A stretch of DNA of 64,000 nucleotides, from contig QEOQ01000141.1 in the NCBI GenBank assembly GCA_010279815.1, positions 558,001 through 622,000 of the forward strand. Direction: 5' to 3'. The translations under genes were made by a program, and so were the position numbers. This DNA comes from Brachionus plicatilis. Taxonomy: Eukaryota; Rotifera; Eurotatoria; Ploima; Brachionidae. The notes beneath the pieces were generated by a model. It made no database searches. It worked only from the letters and a program-made list of their open reading frames with translations, and was not told where the DNA came from. Of the stretch, positions 34,845-46,069 are shown piece after piece; positions within the stretch are counted from its first letter, which is position 1; each line of letters opens with the position of its first letter.

Positions 34845-36332
34845 TTATTTTTTATGGAAAAGGACATTGGTTTTATTCTTTCCTAATTGTTTAGAGATTA
34901 TTTGAACAGCCAAGTCGATAAAATCAGCAAAACTCAATATGCTCATTCCTAAAAATAATCCAAGTGTTCCTCCGATACTTCCGACAAGACCATCCCAGGT
35001 ATAGCTTGCATTTTCAGTTATTTCGGTTTGCTCAATAGTTTCATAATAAATATTAATAGCTAGTATGTTCTCTCGTAATTCTTCGAGACTTACATTTGAT
35101 CGATTTTCAAACAATCCAGTTACTTTTTCACTTTTTGCTAAATCTCTTGCATATGAAGCAGATGGATACTTTCCCTCGGATTTTTTCCAGTCATATCTGA
35201 TTGATTCACACTCTAAAGGACACAATTTATTTACCTTTTCCTTATAATTTGATGCTGTAATCTCTTTACGGATGTTAATGGAACAAAGTTGTTTTTCAAA
35301 AGTATCACACAAATTTCCATTATCAACTATAAGGTTGCTGGTCATGTCTTCACATTTGCACGCCTCATAAATCTCAGAATGAATGTAGGCATTGAGGCAT
35401 TCAATTCGACTATAAGTTAAATTCGACTGAAAAACTTTTCTGTAATATTCTGAATCAAAAGAGTAAATTGTATCCAAATTATCAACACAATCACTGTATG
35501 GCTTAGGCATTTGAATGTTTTTTTTACGCTCTATAATAATGTTCGTATAAGATCCTGGGGAAACTTCGAATCCATGTCCTATTCTTGGTTTGACTAAATT
35601 GTCGTTTATAAAAACATGTGCTCCAGTTGATAAACTTAAAGTAGATTGATTATCTGGAATTCCAACATACAATTCTAGCATCAATCCATTGAATTTTCCA
35701 GCTTGAAAAGATTTTTTTACTTCATTCGAAATTTGGTACTCATTGAAACGGTAACAATTGCCAAATTCACTATCAAAGTACCATGTCCAATTTTTTTGAC
35801 CACAAGATTGTAAGCTGAACAAACAGCTTATGAAAAATGTGTCAAAATTCATTGAAAATTTCTGCTTAAATTCTATTGCATTTGATTTGGATAAAATTGA
35901 GGCCATATAACCAAATACATTATAATTTAAATAAAGTTTTGAAAAATTTTCAGGAAAAAAAATTTCATCCAATTTGTTTGTACTAGTAAAGTTTATTATA
36001 CTATTATTTTGCAAAAATGAAGAAACGTATTTGAAAGCCTCATCTGTAACAAAAGGATTAATGTTACAAATTGTCACTGCTGGGAATGGAAGGGAATCTT
36101 TTTCTATAACCCTAATTTTAGTGATAACATCAAAGTTTAAATAGCTTATGATGTTTAATGAAATGATATAAAAGCAAAATCCAATTGAAATAAGGAAAAA
36201 AATAATCCACATAAATCGGACCAACTTAAGTTTTGTTCGAAAAATATTCGGAAAACCGTGAATTGTTATAGATTCGGTCCAGTTTCGAAAAATATTGAAT
36301 ATTTTTGTATCATTCAATGAATTTTCCGTCAT
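34845..36332 (-). CDS. DEG/ENaC/ASIC-family ion channel subunit, intronless
   Basis: 495 residues from ATG at 36332. Amiloride-sensitive-type sodium channels are trimers with two membrane spans and a large Cys-rich extracellular domain. Seen here: the pre-TM1 gating His-Gly (residues 25-26 in ITIHGFPNIF), TM1 at about 38-60, the post-TM1 block FPAVTICNINPF (83-94), many extracellular Cys and N-glycosylation sequons, a CPLEC element near the end of the ectodomain, and TM2 with GLFLGMSILSFADFIDL. The Gly-X-Ser selectivity filter is present (GMS). The conserved acidic residue after it is Asp where ASIC/ENaC usually have Glu. Length is typical. Could be peptide gated (FaNaC-like), proton gated or mechanosensitive: sequence alone does not decide. 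Neighbours give no functional hint. AATAAA lies on the minus strand just after the stop. Confidence 0.92.
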   Translation of the reverse strand: MTENSLNDTKIFNIFRNWTESITIHGFPNIFRTKLKLVRFMWIIFFLISIGFCFYIISLNIISYLNFDVITKIRVIEKDSLPFPAVTICNINPFVTDEAFKYVSSFLQNNSIINFTSTNKLDEIFFPENFSKLYLNYNVFGYMASILSKSNAIEFKQKFSMNFDTFFISCLFSLQSCGQKNWTWYFDSEFGNCYRFNEYQISNEVKKSFQAGKFNGLMLELYVGIPDNQSTLSLSTGAHVFINDNLVKPRIGHGFEVSPGSYTNIIIERKKNIQMPKPYSDCVDNLDTIYSFDSEYYRKVFQSNLTYSRIECLNAYIHSEIYEACKCEDMTSNLIVDNGNLCDTFEKQLCSINIRKEITASNYKEKVNKLCPLECESIRYDWKKSEGKYPSASYARDLAKSEKVTGLFENRSNVSLEELRENILAINIYYETIEQTEITENASYTWDGLVGSIGGTLGLFLGMSILSFADFIDLAVQIISKQLGKNKTNVLFHKK

Positions 36333-36339
36333 TTTAAGA

Positions 36340-39300
36340 ATTGCTCGGTATAATTTTAAATGAATTTTGATTTATCAAAAAATTTTCAAATTCTTATTAA
36401 ATAAAAAGTGAAAAAGCTTTTAGTTTATTTAATTTAACATTATTTGAAAAGTTTTTATCAAAATAGTTTCCCTAAAATTTTTTTAATTGGAAATAAAATT
36501 TTATTTAGAAAACTTTTGGATTAAAAAATTTGAACAATTGACGTAAATAATAAAGTAATTTAATTGAAACAAAATTTTAAAAGACTTTTTGTAAAGGATG
36601 TAAACTCTAAAAGCTGAAAATAAAAAAAGCATTCAATAATTTAAATTTATCAATTCTAATTAAGCTGAGGATTGAAAAGAATAAACAGATTGAAATGATT
36701 TTTAGCTTTATGCTATTGTGAAAGAGATTTTGATTTTCTATTATTTTTAAAAATTTTAAAACATTAAAATAAAATTCTATTCTTATTGAGACACATTTTT
36801 TTATCGACAAAATATTATTAGAATGAAACGGTCTATAATACTTAATTAAAATAAAACAGATAAACATTTACTTTAATTTATCAATTTTTGGGAATTTCTA
36901 TCGACGTTTTTGCTCTTCCTTTTTTTCTTGATCTGAAAGAGCTAAATCAGAACTATACAAATAATAAATTAGAAAATATTTCATGCTTTTTAAAGTAAAA
37001 AAATACGAAAAAAATATATTTCTTGATATTTTTATTTTCAAATTTTTAACACTTTCATCAGAATTTAATTATTCAAAATAATTTGTTGATAAAAGAAATT
37101 ATTTGTGAAATATTTATTATATTAATATTTTCAATTGAAATTAATTTTTGTAGATCTGAATTCAGCAAGAAATTAGAAACATCAATATTTAAAAATATTT
37201 TTGTTTTTGGACAAAAAAAATTTCAATTTATTTTAATCAATCTGCTGAAATGAATATAATCCAAATAAATCTATTTTTGCGTGATAGTTTTTAATATTCT
37301 TTCAGACGATATCTAAAACCTAATATTTTGATTGACTTGACTGTCAATTTTGTAAATTAAACGATCAATTTAATGCTCAGATTGGTTTGAACGTGATTTT
37401 GTTTAAAATAAGAACATTTATTTAATAAACACCAAAAGTTTAGATTTAAAAAAAGCTTTTGGATTTTAGTAATCCAAATCGAAAAATACATTCAATTTAC
37501 GATCGGAAAAATTGTCTATTTAAAAACATCAAAATTTTTTAATATAATGAATCACTCTAAATAGTGAGTCCTTAAAAATTAATAAAAGTCATAATAAATA
37601 TTTTTAAAGATATCTAACAATAAACAATAGAAAACTTAAAAAGGCTCTATTAATTCTTAATTTTATTTAGCAAATGAAGCCTAAAACTGTTTAGAAAATG
37701 TGCTGTCAATAGAGTTCTGAAAATTTCTAAATTGTTATTTTTTTAAAAAAATTTATTTTAGTTAATTCTAAATTGAAAATGAATTCATGATTCATCTGTT
37801 ATTATTATACTTTTCATGGTAACTGAAAATTAAAACGCTTTAACTCTGATTTTTACTTGATCTTTAGCTTAAGTATGGCAAATTTTTTTAATTAATATCA
37901 ATTTATTAAGCTTATTGTAAGAAGTTTAAAATAATATTCAACAAAACTCTTTAATTCATGATCAAGATTGGTTGGTAAAGATTCAGCCTTTAACATTGTT
38001 TAGATTAATAAAATTTAGCTTTCTTCTAAATTTTTAATTACCATTTAATAACAATTATCTATGTTAAAAATTGTGTATTTATTAATTTCAATAAAAGTAA
38101 ATGTAACAACATTAATTAAAATTATGTATTAAAAATTAAATTTTAAAATTCTAAAATTTTTATTTTAAAAATAAATAGTAATTATCTGATTTTAAATATA
38201 CTAATTTAAATTCACCATTCGATAACTAATATTTCTGATCGAATTTATTAAATTATTCTTGCAAATTTCTTTCTTTAATGAACTTATCATGTTCTAGCAT
38301 GCATATTTTATGGATTGCTTCTGTTAGAATTATTTCTAAATAGTCACATAACAACACCAAAGTTATATCCAAAAAATTTCATATTCAATAAAACTATATT
38401 CTAAATTTTTCGCAAAGTTTAATATGATTAATAATTTTTTTTATATCGGATTAAGAATAAGAATCTAAAATTATTTAAAATTTATATTTATAAGTTTTGA
38501 AAGTTTTTATATAAAATGAACCATACGACATTAAATTTTTTCTTAATAATTGGAATCCTTAAATATTAAATGTTAGCAAATATTTCGAGTTTAAGAAAAG
38601 GTCACTTAAATTCTTGTTAAGTATGGATAATTTTAAATATTCAATAGGAATTATTATAATCAATAATCAGGCAAATTTTTGCGATGTTCATTAAGTATCA
38701 ATAGAAATCTTACGTAATTAATTAAATAAAAATAAAAACAAAAAGTAAAACTTAAAAAATCACAATCATTCCTTTGCAGTTAGCTAATGAAAAAGTATTA
38801 CAATTGTTTATTTGTGTAGAGGCAAGTTCGAAAAATCCTTTAAACAAAATATATTTGCCATCAATTAATTTGAGTCGAGCTGCTAATTTTTTCTGTGCTA
38901 TGTTAAGCCATTTATTTTTTTTTAAATGATTTAAGTCGTCTATTCACGGCAATCGCAAAAATAAATGAAAAAAATTGTAAAAATACACTCAATATGTAAT
39001 CCCAAACTAATCAAGTCTAAGGTAAACATTTAACAAGTCCTATTTGGGTCGATCACGATTGCCATCTATTATTTGTGTTGGATTTAAATCGTATTTTATT
39101 TAATTTTTTAGTTTAGGGTATCGAATCATATTTCCATATATATTTCATCAGTGACGTAATTTATTTGAAATTTTTTTAAAAAATAATGTTTTTTAACTAG
39201 TAAACTAGAGAAGAAAAAATGATTACAAATAGTGAATTAGCATAGAGATTAACAATTAAATAAAATTTAATTCCAATATCAATAAAATTTGGTCTAGTTG

Positions 39301-41390
39301 GTTTTAATAGTAAATTATTAGAAAGCTCTCTGTTGATACTTGATATTTCCGTGAACACTAGCCATGCTTATGAAACTTGATAGCAAATTAGATAATAAAA
39401 GGATGCACTTAAAAATTCATACCATTAAATAATAAATAATAATTACATTTATTAAAAATTTATTTTTCAAACGATAGTTTTTGAGTTTTAAAATAATGTT
39501 TTTTGTTCAGATTTAATTGAATAAAGAGAGTATGTTTTTATTGTTTAATAATTTATTTTTTTATTAAATGTATCCCATTGAGAAAATAATTATTTTTTTT
39601 TTGATCAGATCTAATACTAACTAATCATAATATTTAAAAATTGTTTAAAAGCCTGAAAAAGAGCATATTATTTTAATATATTTTTTTAATTCAAATGCCG
39701 TTTTTCATCTCGTATATTCAGTATACCTTAATTAATTTGAACACTTAAGTAAGCTTATGGAACAAGGGTAAACAAAACTGCCAAAAATCCAACAGAATTG
39801 AATGCATCTATTTTTAAAGGTTCAAAAAATTTAATTTTTAAGTGTTTTTTATCATATTTTTTTAAAGTTTTTCATTAAATTGATGTTCAAACTTGCATAA
39901 GTGAAAAGTTGTACTTAAAAATTTAAATAAATTAGTTCTATGATAATTTTTGATTAAGAGTAATTTTAAATTTTTTGTTTATTAAAAATATCGAATTTTT
40001 GTCTATTGCTAGATAAATAAATTCATAGATCAATAAGAGCCATGTGCGGCTTTTTACGAATTGGATTTTAAATAACAGCAAACAAGTCTTAATTAAATCA
40101 ATTCGAACTAAATAAGAAAAGTTTGTTTAATTTCTGGAATAATATGCTAACAATTTCAATATTTTTTTGCGGGTCTGAAAATCAATCAAGTTAAAATATT
40201 AACCTGTTAAGAAAATCTATCAATTGATATGCCTGATGGCAGTAGCTTATGTCGATTTATGTGTAAAATTTTGTTTAAATGTTACTTTTGCTGATATTTA
40301 ACCAAAAAGAGCCTGAAAGAAAAACAACAAATTATTTAGTAAATCATTAGGGGTATTTTTTCTAAAGACGAATTCTATTTTCTATAAAGCTCTTATACCA
40401 ATCTCTTTTTTAAAACTTCATTTTTTAATTGATTTTTTCTGAATTTTAAATTTATTTTCTAAGAAGTTTTAAATAGGCAACTAGCATTGGGAATATTAAG
40501 CTTTTGATGAAATTTAGTCATTAAAATTGAACCCGTTCTCTATTGTATTTTTTTTTTTAAATCAGAATTAGCTTTTTTAAATTAGAATATTGCTACAGGT
40601 AACCAAAGCTCAATTTTTCGACTTAGGAGGCTGATTTGCCCTACATTTTTTTCAAAATGAAATGGAAGAATGAATTTAAAAATCAGCCAAATCGCTGAGA
40701 GTGTCAAAATTTGGATGCGATAATTAAATTCAAGTATTTAAAAATATAAGCGAAATCCATTGAAATTCTAATAATAGCAAAAAAAAAAAAATTTAAATTA
40801 AAAAAAACTTATTTTTCTTAACACTGGTTATAGCTAAAATTATTAATTGTAATTATTCAAGTTTATAAAAGAAAAGTCATAGGCTTTACCTATGAATCCA
40901 CTTGAGAACAATGAAAAATAATTCAAAAAATATCAAGTTGATTTAACATAACTGTTGCAAAGATGCCGAAAAATAAAATGTCTTTGATTTAAATTTTGAG
41001 ATATGTAAACAAGCTTCTTTAGTAGGTACTTTAAATTTATTATAAAAAGTAAAAAAGAAAAAAGAATGAATCAAACAATTTTGACTAAGGATAAGATAAT
41101 AAAGTGAGAAATATTTTATCAACATTAGAAAATGTTTAAGTAGCAATTGTTTGTCAAAAAATAAATTTCGAAAATTAAAAGCATTTAAATCTTAAGAAAA
41201 TGGTTTATTTTTTCAAATTATCAATAAAAAGCTCGTAAGGCAAATCATGTCTTGTATTCCTTGTTGTCCAATAGATAAAATATAATCTTTTTAATTTTAT
41301 TTTTTAGAATAGATAAAAAGTCTTATACCGATAGATCGTATTTTTCTGATGCACATTAGTTTTACTTATAATTATTTTCTGATAAACAAG
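36340..41390. other. Long AT-rich gene-poor stretch
   Basis: About 5 kb with no supported gene. The 86-codon frame at 36607-36867 (minus) and the 67-codon frame at 40943-41146 (minus) are Phe/Ile/Leu/Lys biased and judged random. Slightly GC-richer text at 38870-39080 gives no useful frame. Confidence 0.5.
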
Positions 41391-41398
41391 CCTTTTAA

Positions 41399-41575
41399 AA
41401 ATACTATTTAACACGTTGCCACATAGATTTTTGACTGCTAGTATTAAAAGACAGCAAACTTCATTGAGATTATTAACTTTTTGTCGTAAGTAGTTAGTGA
41501 TGATGGTGTTTCAGAGCTTTACAAAGAGTTATGATCAATAATTGACGTGGCAAAGTGTCAAATAGTATCTTATTC
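41399..41575. mobile_element. Short inverted-repeat element (MITE candidate)
   Basis: AATACTATTTAACACGTTGCC at the left and the inverse with two to three changes (GGCAAAGTGTCAAATAGTAT) at the right enclose about 175 bp. A TTAA and TCAA sit inside the arms, reminiscent of piggyBac-type ends, but the match continues outside them, so the duplication cannot be defined. Confidence 0.45.
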
Positions 41576-41579
41576 TTAG

Positions 41580-43990
41580 AGAAAGATGTGTCGGTTAACA
41601 CCAGCATAGAAGGCCGAACATATAGACTTCACTAACGACATACACCGAGGACGCATTCAAAAGTTTTAAGTAAAAATAGAGCGCTTCAAAAAAGTACAAT
41701 CAACCTGTAAAGCTTGATTTTTTATTTTAATTCATTTATAGGTTCAAATTTAATAAATGTATTCATTGTTTATTACAGATCTTTTATATAGTCAGTTTTA
41801 TTAAATTATTTCTTCTTTATTATTTGATTATTCATTTCGATTTTGGTAAAAATTATACATTTTTTATAATCAATAGAAGAAAAACATGTGTCATAATTAA
41901 AAATCGATCTTTTGCTGTTTATAATTTCAATTTGGTAACAAAATAAAAACTCAAGTCTCATTAAAAAATTTTATAAAAATCAAATTTGATCAATTAATTT
42001 ATATTTTGATTTTTTTTCAAATCTTCCAAGGTTTATATTATAAATTAGAAAAGTAAGAAACCAAAAAAAAAATTGTTTATCTAAAATATAAAAATTAACA
42101 AAATAGAACAGTGTATCAAAAATTTAATCTATAAATCATTAAAAGATTTTTTGAACATGATGAAAAGTACATTTTTAATATTGTATTATACGTAAATATT
42201 TATTTAAATATATCTTTTCTTAAGAGGTTTTATCTAATAACTAGTCTTTTATCTATTTTTCTAAGAGTGCCATTTTAAAATTTTCATAGGCAAAATTGTT
42301 GTTTTTATCAATCTTAAATTTTTTTAGCTATTTACTTTTCAAAAACTAGTAGTTAGTATTTATTTAATACTTCCTTAAATAATTTCAAATCTTATTTTCC
42401 TAATTTTAAAACGATAAGTATTTAATTAATTTTAAGTTGGCTTGAAAAAAAAACTTGATAAAATAGGAACAATTAATTCAAAATCTTTAGAAAAATTAAA
42501 GTGCAGAAACTATTAGAAAATTTTTCATGATTCATTTTTTTCAAAACAATTATTGTCAAATTATTTTTATTTTATTTGAAGTAAACAAAAATTTAAAGTT
42601 GTAAATATATTTTATCAAAATTTTTAATATGTTTTTTGTAACTCGTTTTTGATCTATCTAAATGCTGTATATAGATTATGAAAGAGTATTTGAATTTACA
42701 ATATTTATGTCGCAGAGTGAAAATACATTAATTGTTAAAAATAAAAATTCCAATGACAAAATTTCATTAATTAAATGATTCTATGGTAACTTTTTAAACT
42801 TATTTATTTGCTATATTTTTATCTTAAAATTTTGATAAATGTTTTATCTTGTTAATTCTTTGAAATCTTTGAATTAACAAAAAATTTTTAAACTCTTTAA
42901 TAGTAAAAACAATAAATCTTTTTTAAATTTTCTTACAAACGCTAGAATAAAAATGTAACTATTTTTAAAAAATTTCGGTAGCTGCATATCTTATAACAAA
43001 CAATCACATTCAAGACATTTTATTAGATATTAATTTAAGCTAAATGATAAAAAAGTAAATAAAAGGTAATTTAGGTTTTCTCACTTTATTTTCTTGTTAT
43101 AAGTCAATAAGATAATATTTTTTTAAAAGATCAATTTTAATTTTACTTAATCACTTTTAATAGTGGTAGTAAATAATCCAATGATTGCACAATTTTACAA
43201 CCATTTGGCTTGAATGCATCCAGCAATCAAAACCTGTCTCAAAATTTGTTTTCCTTCAATAAACACTTTCTTTCTTCCATAATTAAAACATAATTCAAAT
43301 TTTTAAAATTAAATGCTGTCCATAATTAAAACAAAATTTAAATCCAGTCCAATAATTCATATACTATACTAATCCATTATAATTCAAAATTCTAAAATTA
43401 AAACACATTTTCTATTTTTTAGAATTTGAAAAAAAAATTTCTTTAAAAAAATGTCTAAAAATTAAAAAAAAAATTTTCTAATTATCTTTTTTTATTGTTT
43501 ATTTTTCCTAAGGTATGTAGTAATTTTATAATCATAGGCCTAAGAAACAAGATTTTTACAGCAATTAAAATATTTTGGCTTATCAAACATTTGACTTAAT
43601 CAGTTGAGAATAGCATATGAATTACTAATTTTTAACATTTTATAAACGCCCAATATATTTTAAATAATTTTTTTTTCAGATTTTAGCTAAAATTAAATAA
43701 AAAAAATGATTCAATTTTTTTTAAATTAAAAAAAAAACACCAGTTGTGATTCTATATTAGAATAAAAATTAATTAAAAAATTCTAATGTATACAAACCTG
43801 ATTGTATTTATCGGGCACTTGGCAACAAGTTAATTATCAGCATCAGGATTACGTAAAATTTGTGATTTATATCTTAAATAGTAATATTATTGATTGAAAT
43901 AAAAAAATCTTGTGAAAAAAATTTAATCAAAATGTCATTCATTTTTATGCTTAATTTGGTGTCACTAAGGTAATTTTTTTTTAAGATTTT
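41580..43990. other. AT-rich intergenic region upstream of the LRR gene
   Basis: No supported genes. Contains a diverged A/T-rich segment around 43260-43400 with repeated ATAATTAAAACA-like strings. Confidence 0.5.
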
Positions 43991-44007
43991 TCTAATAAGA
44001 CAATGGA

Positions 44008-46065
44008 ATGATGGGCTACACTACAAGGTTAAATTTATGTATAATTTTAGTCTTTTTCTTGCTCGACTCCTCGCAAGCAGTGGTATCGAACACCATTTGT
44101 GCACCAATTCCTCAGGACAGACGACAACAAATTTGCCAGTGTACAAAACATCTACAACTTCACTGCTCATTCATCTCGGACATTATTCGAATGGAGACCA
44201 AGGACTTGGATTCTGGTCTCAGACCCATATTTTACGACAATGTCACTCTCGAGCGATTAGTCGATTTCGACGACTATGGAGACATGAACGCCAACTTTGA
44301 GCTAAACAAAAAGCGCTACAATAACAACAAAAAAATGTTTTATTTATATTTTCCCAACTTTAAAATTTTCAACTCGCCATTTATCCGACTAACTTTGAGA
44401 AAATTTCTCTATGTACCCTCGTTTGCATTCACTGACGAGTCCAGTACCAAAACCATTGAGACACTGGTGTTTGAATTGCCAGAAGTATATGATTTTGGGG
44501 TGGATAAATATGCATTTTTTAACCTAAAAACCACCGACATACTCCTAATCGAAGGACCTTTTAATCAAGTGACATTTCACAAAGAGGCTTTCAGCAACTC
44601 GGTCATAAATGAGCTGGTTATCGGATGCTATTGCATTGAATGTGAAAGCTTTGAGGGAAAATGCCGACTCGTGTTCTCTCAAGAGTCCAAATATCCCAAT
44701 CAGAGGGAAGTGGAAAATAAAACCAGTCCTTATATTAAATCCATTAAGCTATTTGGAACAGAGTTCGACTGGAACTTTGACACTTTGCCCAGTCTGGAAA
44801 GCCTGGAAAATTTGGAAATTTCAAATTCAAAATTTCACCAAAATCCTGATTTTGATGTTCAAAGCAGCAAAGTTTATCCAAATTTAAAGCAATTTATTTT
44901 CAAAAATAACAATTTACAGGGCTTAGATCAATTGAATTATTTGAAAAATTTTCCAAAGTTAAGAGTCCTCAATCTAAACTCGAATGAGATCGAAATTTTA
45001 GATTCGAGCTCTTTTAATAATCTTAAATTTTTGCTCGAAATAAACATGGAGAACAACAATTTGGAAAATATAAACTCGGATATTTTCGGTCCGAATTTGA
45101 CAAGTCTAAATACATTGAAGCTTGGTCAAAACAGAATAAACAGAATACAAAATGGAGCTTTTAGGAATCTAGAAAATTTGCAAATTTTAGATTTGAGTTA
45201 TAACAAAATAACATCTCTGGAAAAAGACACTTTTTTTGGTTTGAAAAATTTAAAAGAGCTCTATGCTTCCTACAATCCATTCAAAAGTTTTGATCTAAAC
45301 ACTTTCAAGCATACTTTAAGTTTGAATCGCCTTGATGTGATCGGTCAAGCTGATGCAGATTGGTTCAACTTTGAAAACGATGATGTGTGCTTGTTGTCTT
45401 ATTTTAAATGCGATACACAGATAAACATAAACCCTGACCAAAGATGCAATTGTTTTGTCAAATATGCCAATTTTATCAGCTCATCGAGTCATAGCGGTGC
45501 AGTAAAATGGTACAAGCCATGTCTGTCTACAGAAAAAGAGAATTTAAATAGATATTTAGAAGAAACGAACAGATACTTTGCGGAAATAAAAAATTTAGAA
45601 CTGAACGAAAAAGATCCGAATGCAAGATCAAATTCACTGTTTGATTCAAAGATAAACTGTCCTAAAAACTTGGTAAAAGACTGTTTTTCAGATATAGAAT
45701 TAAATTTTGTTAGCAATTCCTGTTTGTATTGGAAACTAGTTTCGCCGCAACCGGCCAAAGTGAATTTGAAACAACAAAAAGTGGAAGAATTCACCAGCAA
45801 ACAGGAAGATAATTTTACCAGCCATGTGACATACTCAGAAATGTTTGAGTCCAAGGAAGTAGTGAGACAAGCACTGGAAACAAAAGAAAACTACTTGTTT
45901 TGTGATTCATTGTCGGATCACAATTGCATCATGGTAATTCTGATATTCCTTGCGCTGGTTTTCTTTATCTCAATAATGTCTCTAATAATTGGAATCTTTT
46001 TGTTTTGTAACAGAAGCAAATATGTTTACCATGCAGCAAATTCAGGTTATCCTCAAGACGAGTAA
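44008..46065 (+). CDS. Leucine-rich-repeat single-pass membrane protein
   Basis: 685 residues, single coding exon. A signal peptide is clear (residues 1-24, hydrophobic CIILVFFLLD, cleavage after Ser-Gln-Ala). A Cys-bearing N-terminal cap follows (CQCTKHLQLHC). Leucine-rich repeats run from about residue 259 to 444, e.g. LRVLNLNSNEIEILDSSSF, LNTLKLGQNRINRI, LQILDLSYNKITSL, with the usual LxxLxLxxNxI spacing of 24 residues. A C-terminal Cys cap follows (CLLSYFKCDT, CNCF), then a long linker, a transmembrane helix at about 639-667 and a tail of about 18 residues with no signalling domain. This layout is that of extracellular LRR adhesion or recognition proteins acting at the cell surface. No TIR or Ig domain. 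The first of two adjacent ATGs is used. Orthology is not assigned. AATAAA is at about 46280. Confidence 0.9.
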   Translation: MMGYTTRLNLCIILVFFLLDSSQAVVSNTICAPIPQDRRQQICQCTKHLQLHCSFISDIIRMETKDLDSGLRPIFYDNVTLERLVDFDDYGDMNANFELNKKRYNNNKKMFYLYFPNFKIFNSPFIRLTLRKFLYVPSFAFTDESSTKTIETLVFELPEVYDFGVDKYAFFNLKTTDILLIEGPFNQVTFHKEAFSNSVINELVIGCYCIECESFEGKCRLVFSQESKYPNQREVENKTSPYIKSIKLFGTEFDWNFDTLPSLESLENLEISNSKFHQNPDFDVQSSKVYPNLKQFIFKNNNLQGLDQLNYLKNFPKLRVLNLNSNEIEILDSSSFNNLKFLLEINMENNNLENINSDIFGPNLTSLNTLKLGQNRINRIQNGAFRNLENLQILDLSYNKITSLEKDTFFGLKNLKELYASYNPFKSFDLNTFKHTLSLNRLDVIGQADADWFNFENDDVCLLSYFKCDTQININPDQRCNCFVKYANFISSSSHSGAVKWYKPCLSTEKENLNRYLEETNRYFAEIKNLELNEKDPNARSNSLFDSKINCPKNLVKDCFSDIELNFVSNSCLYWKLVSPQPAKVNLKQQKVEEFTSKQEDNFTSHVTYSEMFESKEVVRQALETKENYLFCDSLSDHNCIMVILIFLALVFFISIMSLIIGIFLFCNRSKYVYHAANSGYPQDE

Positions 46066-46069
46066 TTTA

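Noticed and set aside
44037..44887. Shorter plus-strand frames inside the LRR gene
   Set aside because: Out-of-frame shadows of a 685-residue protein with signal peptide, repeats and membrane helix.
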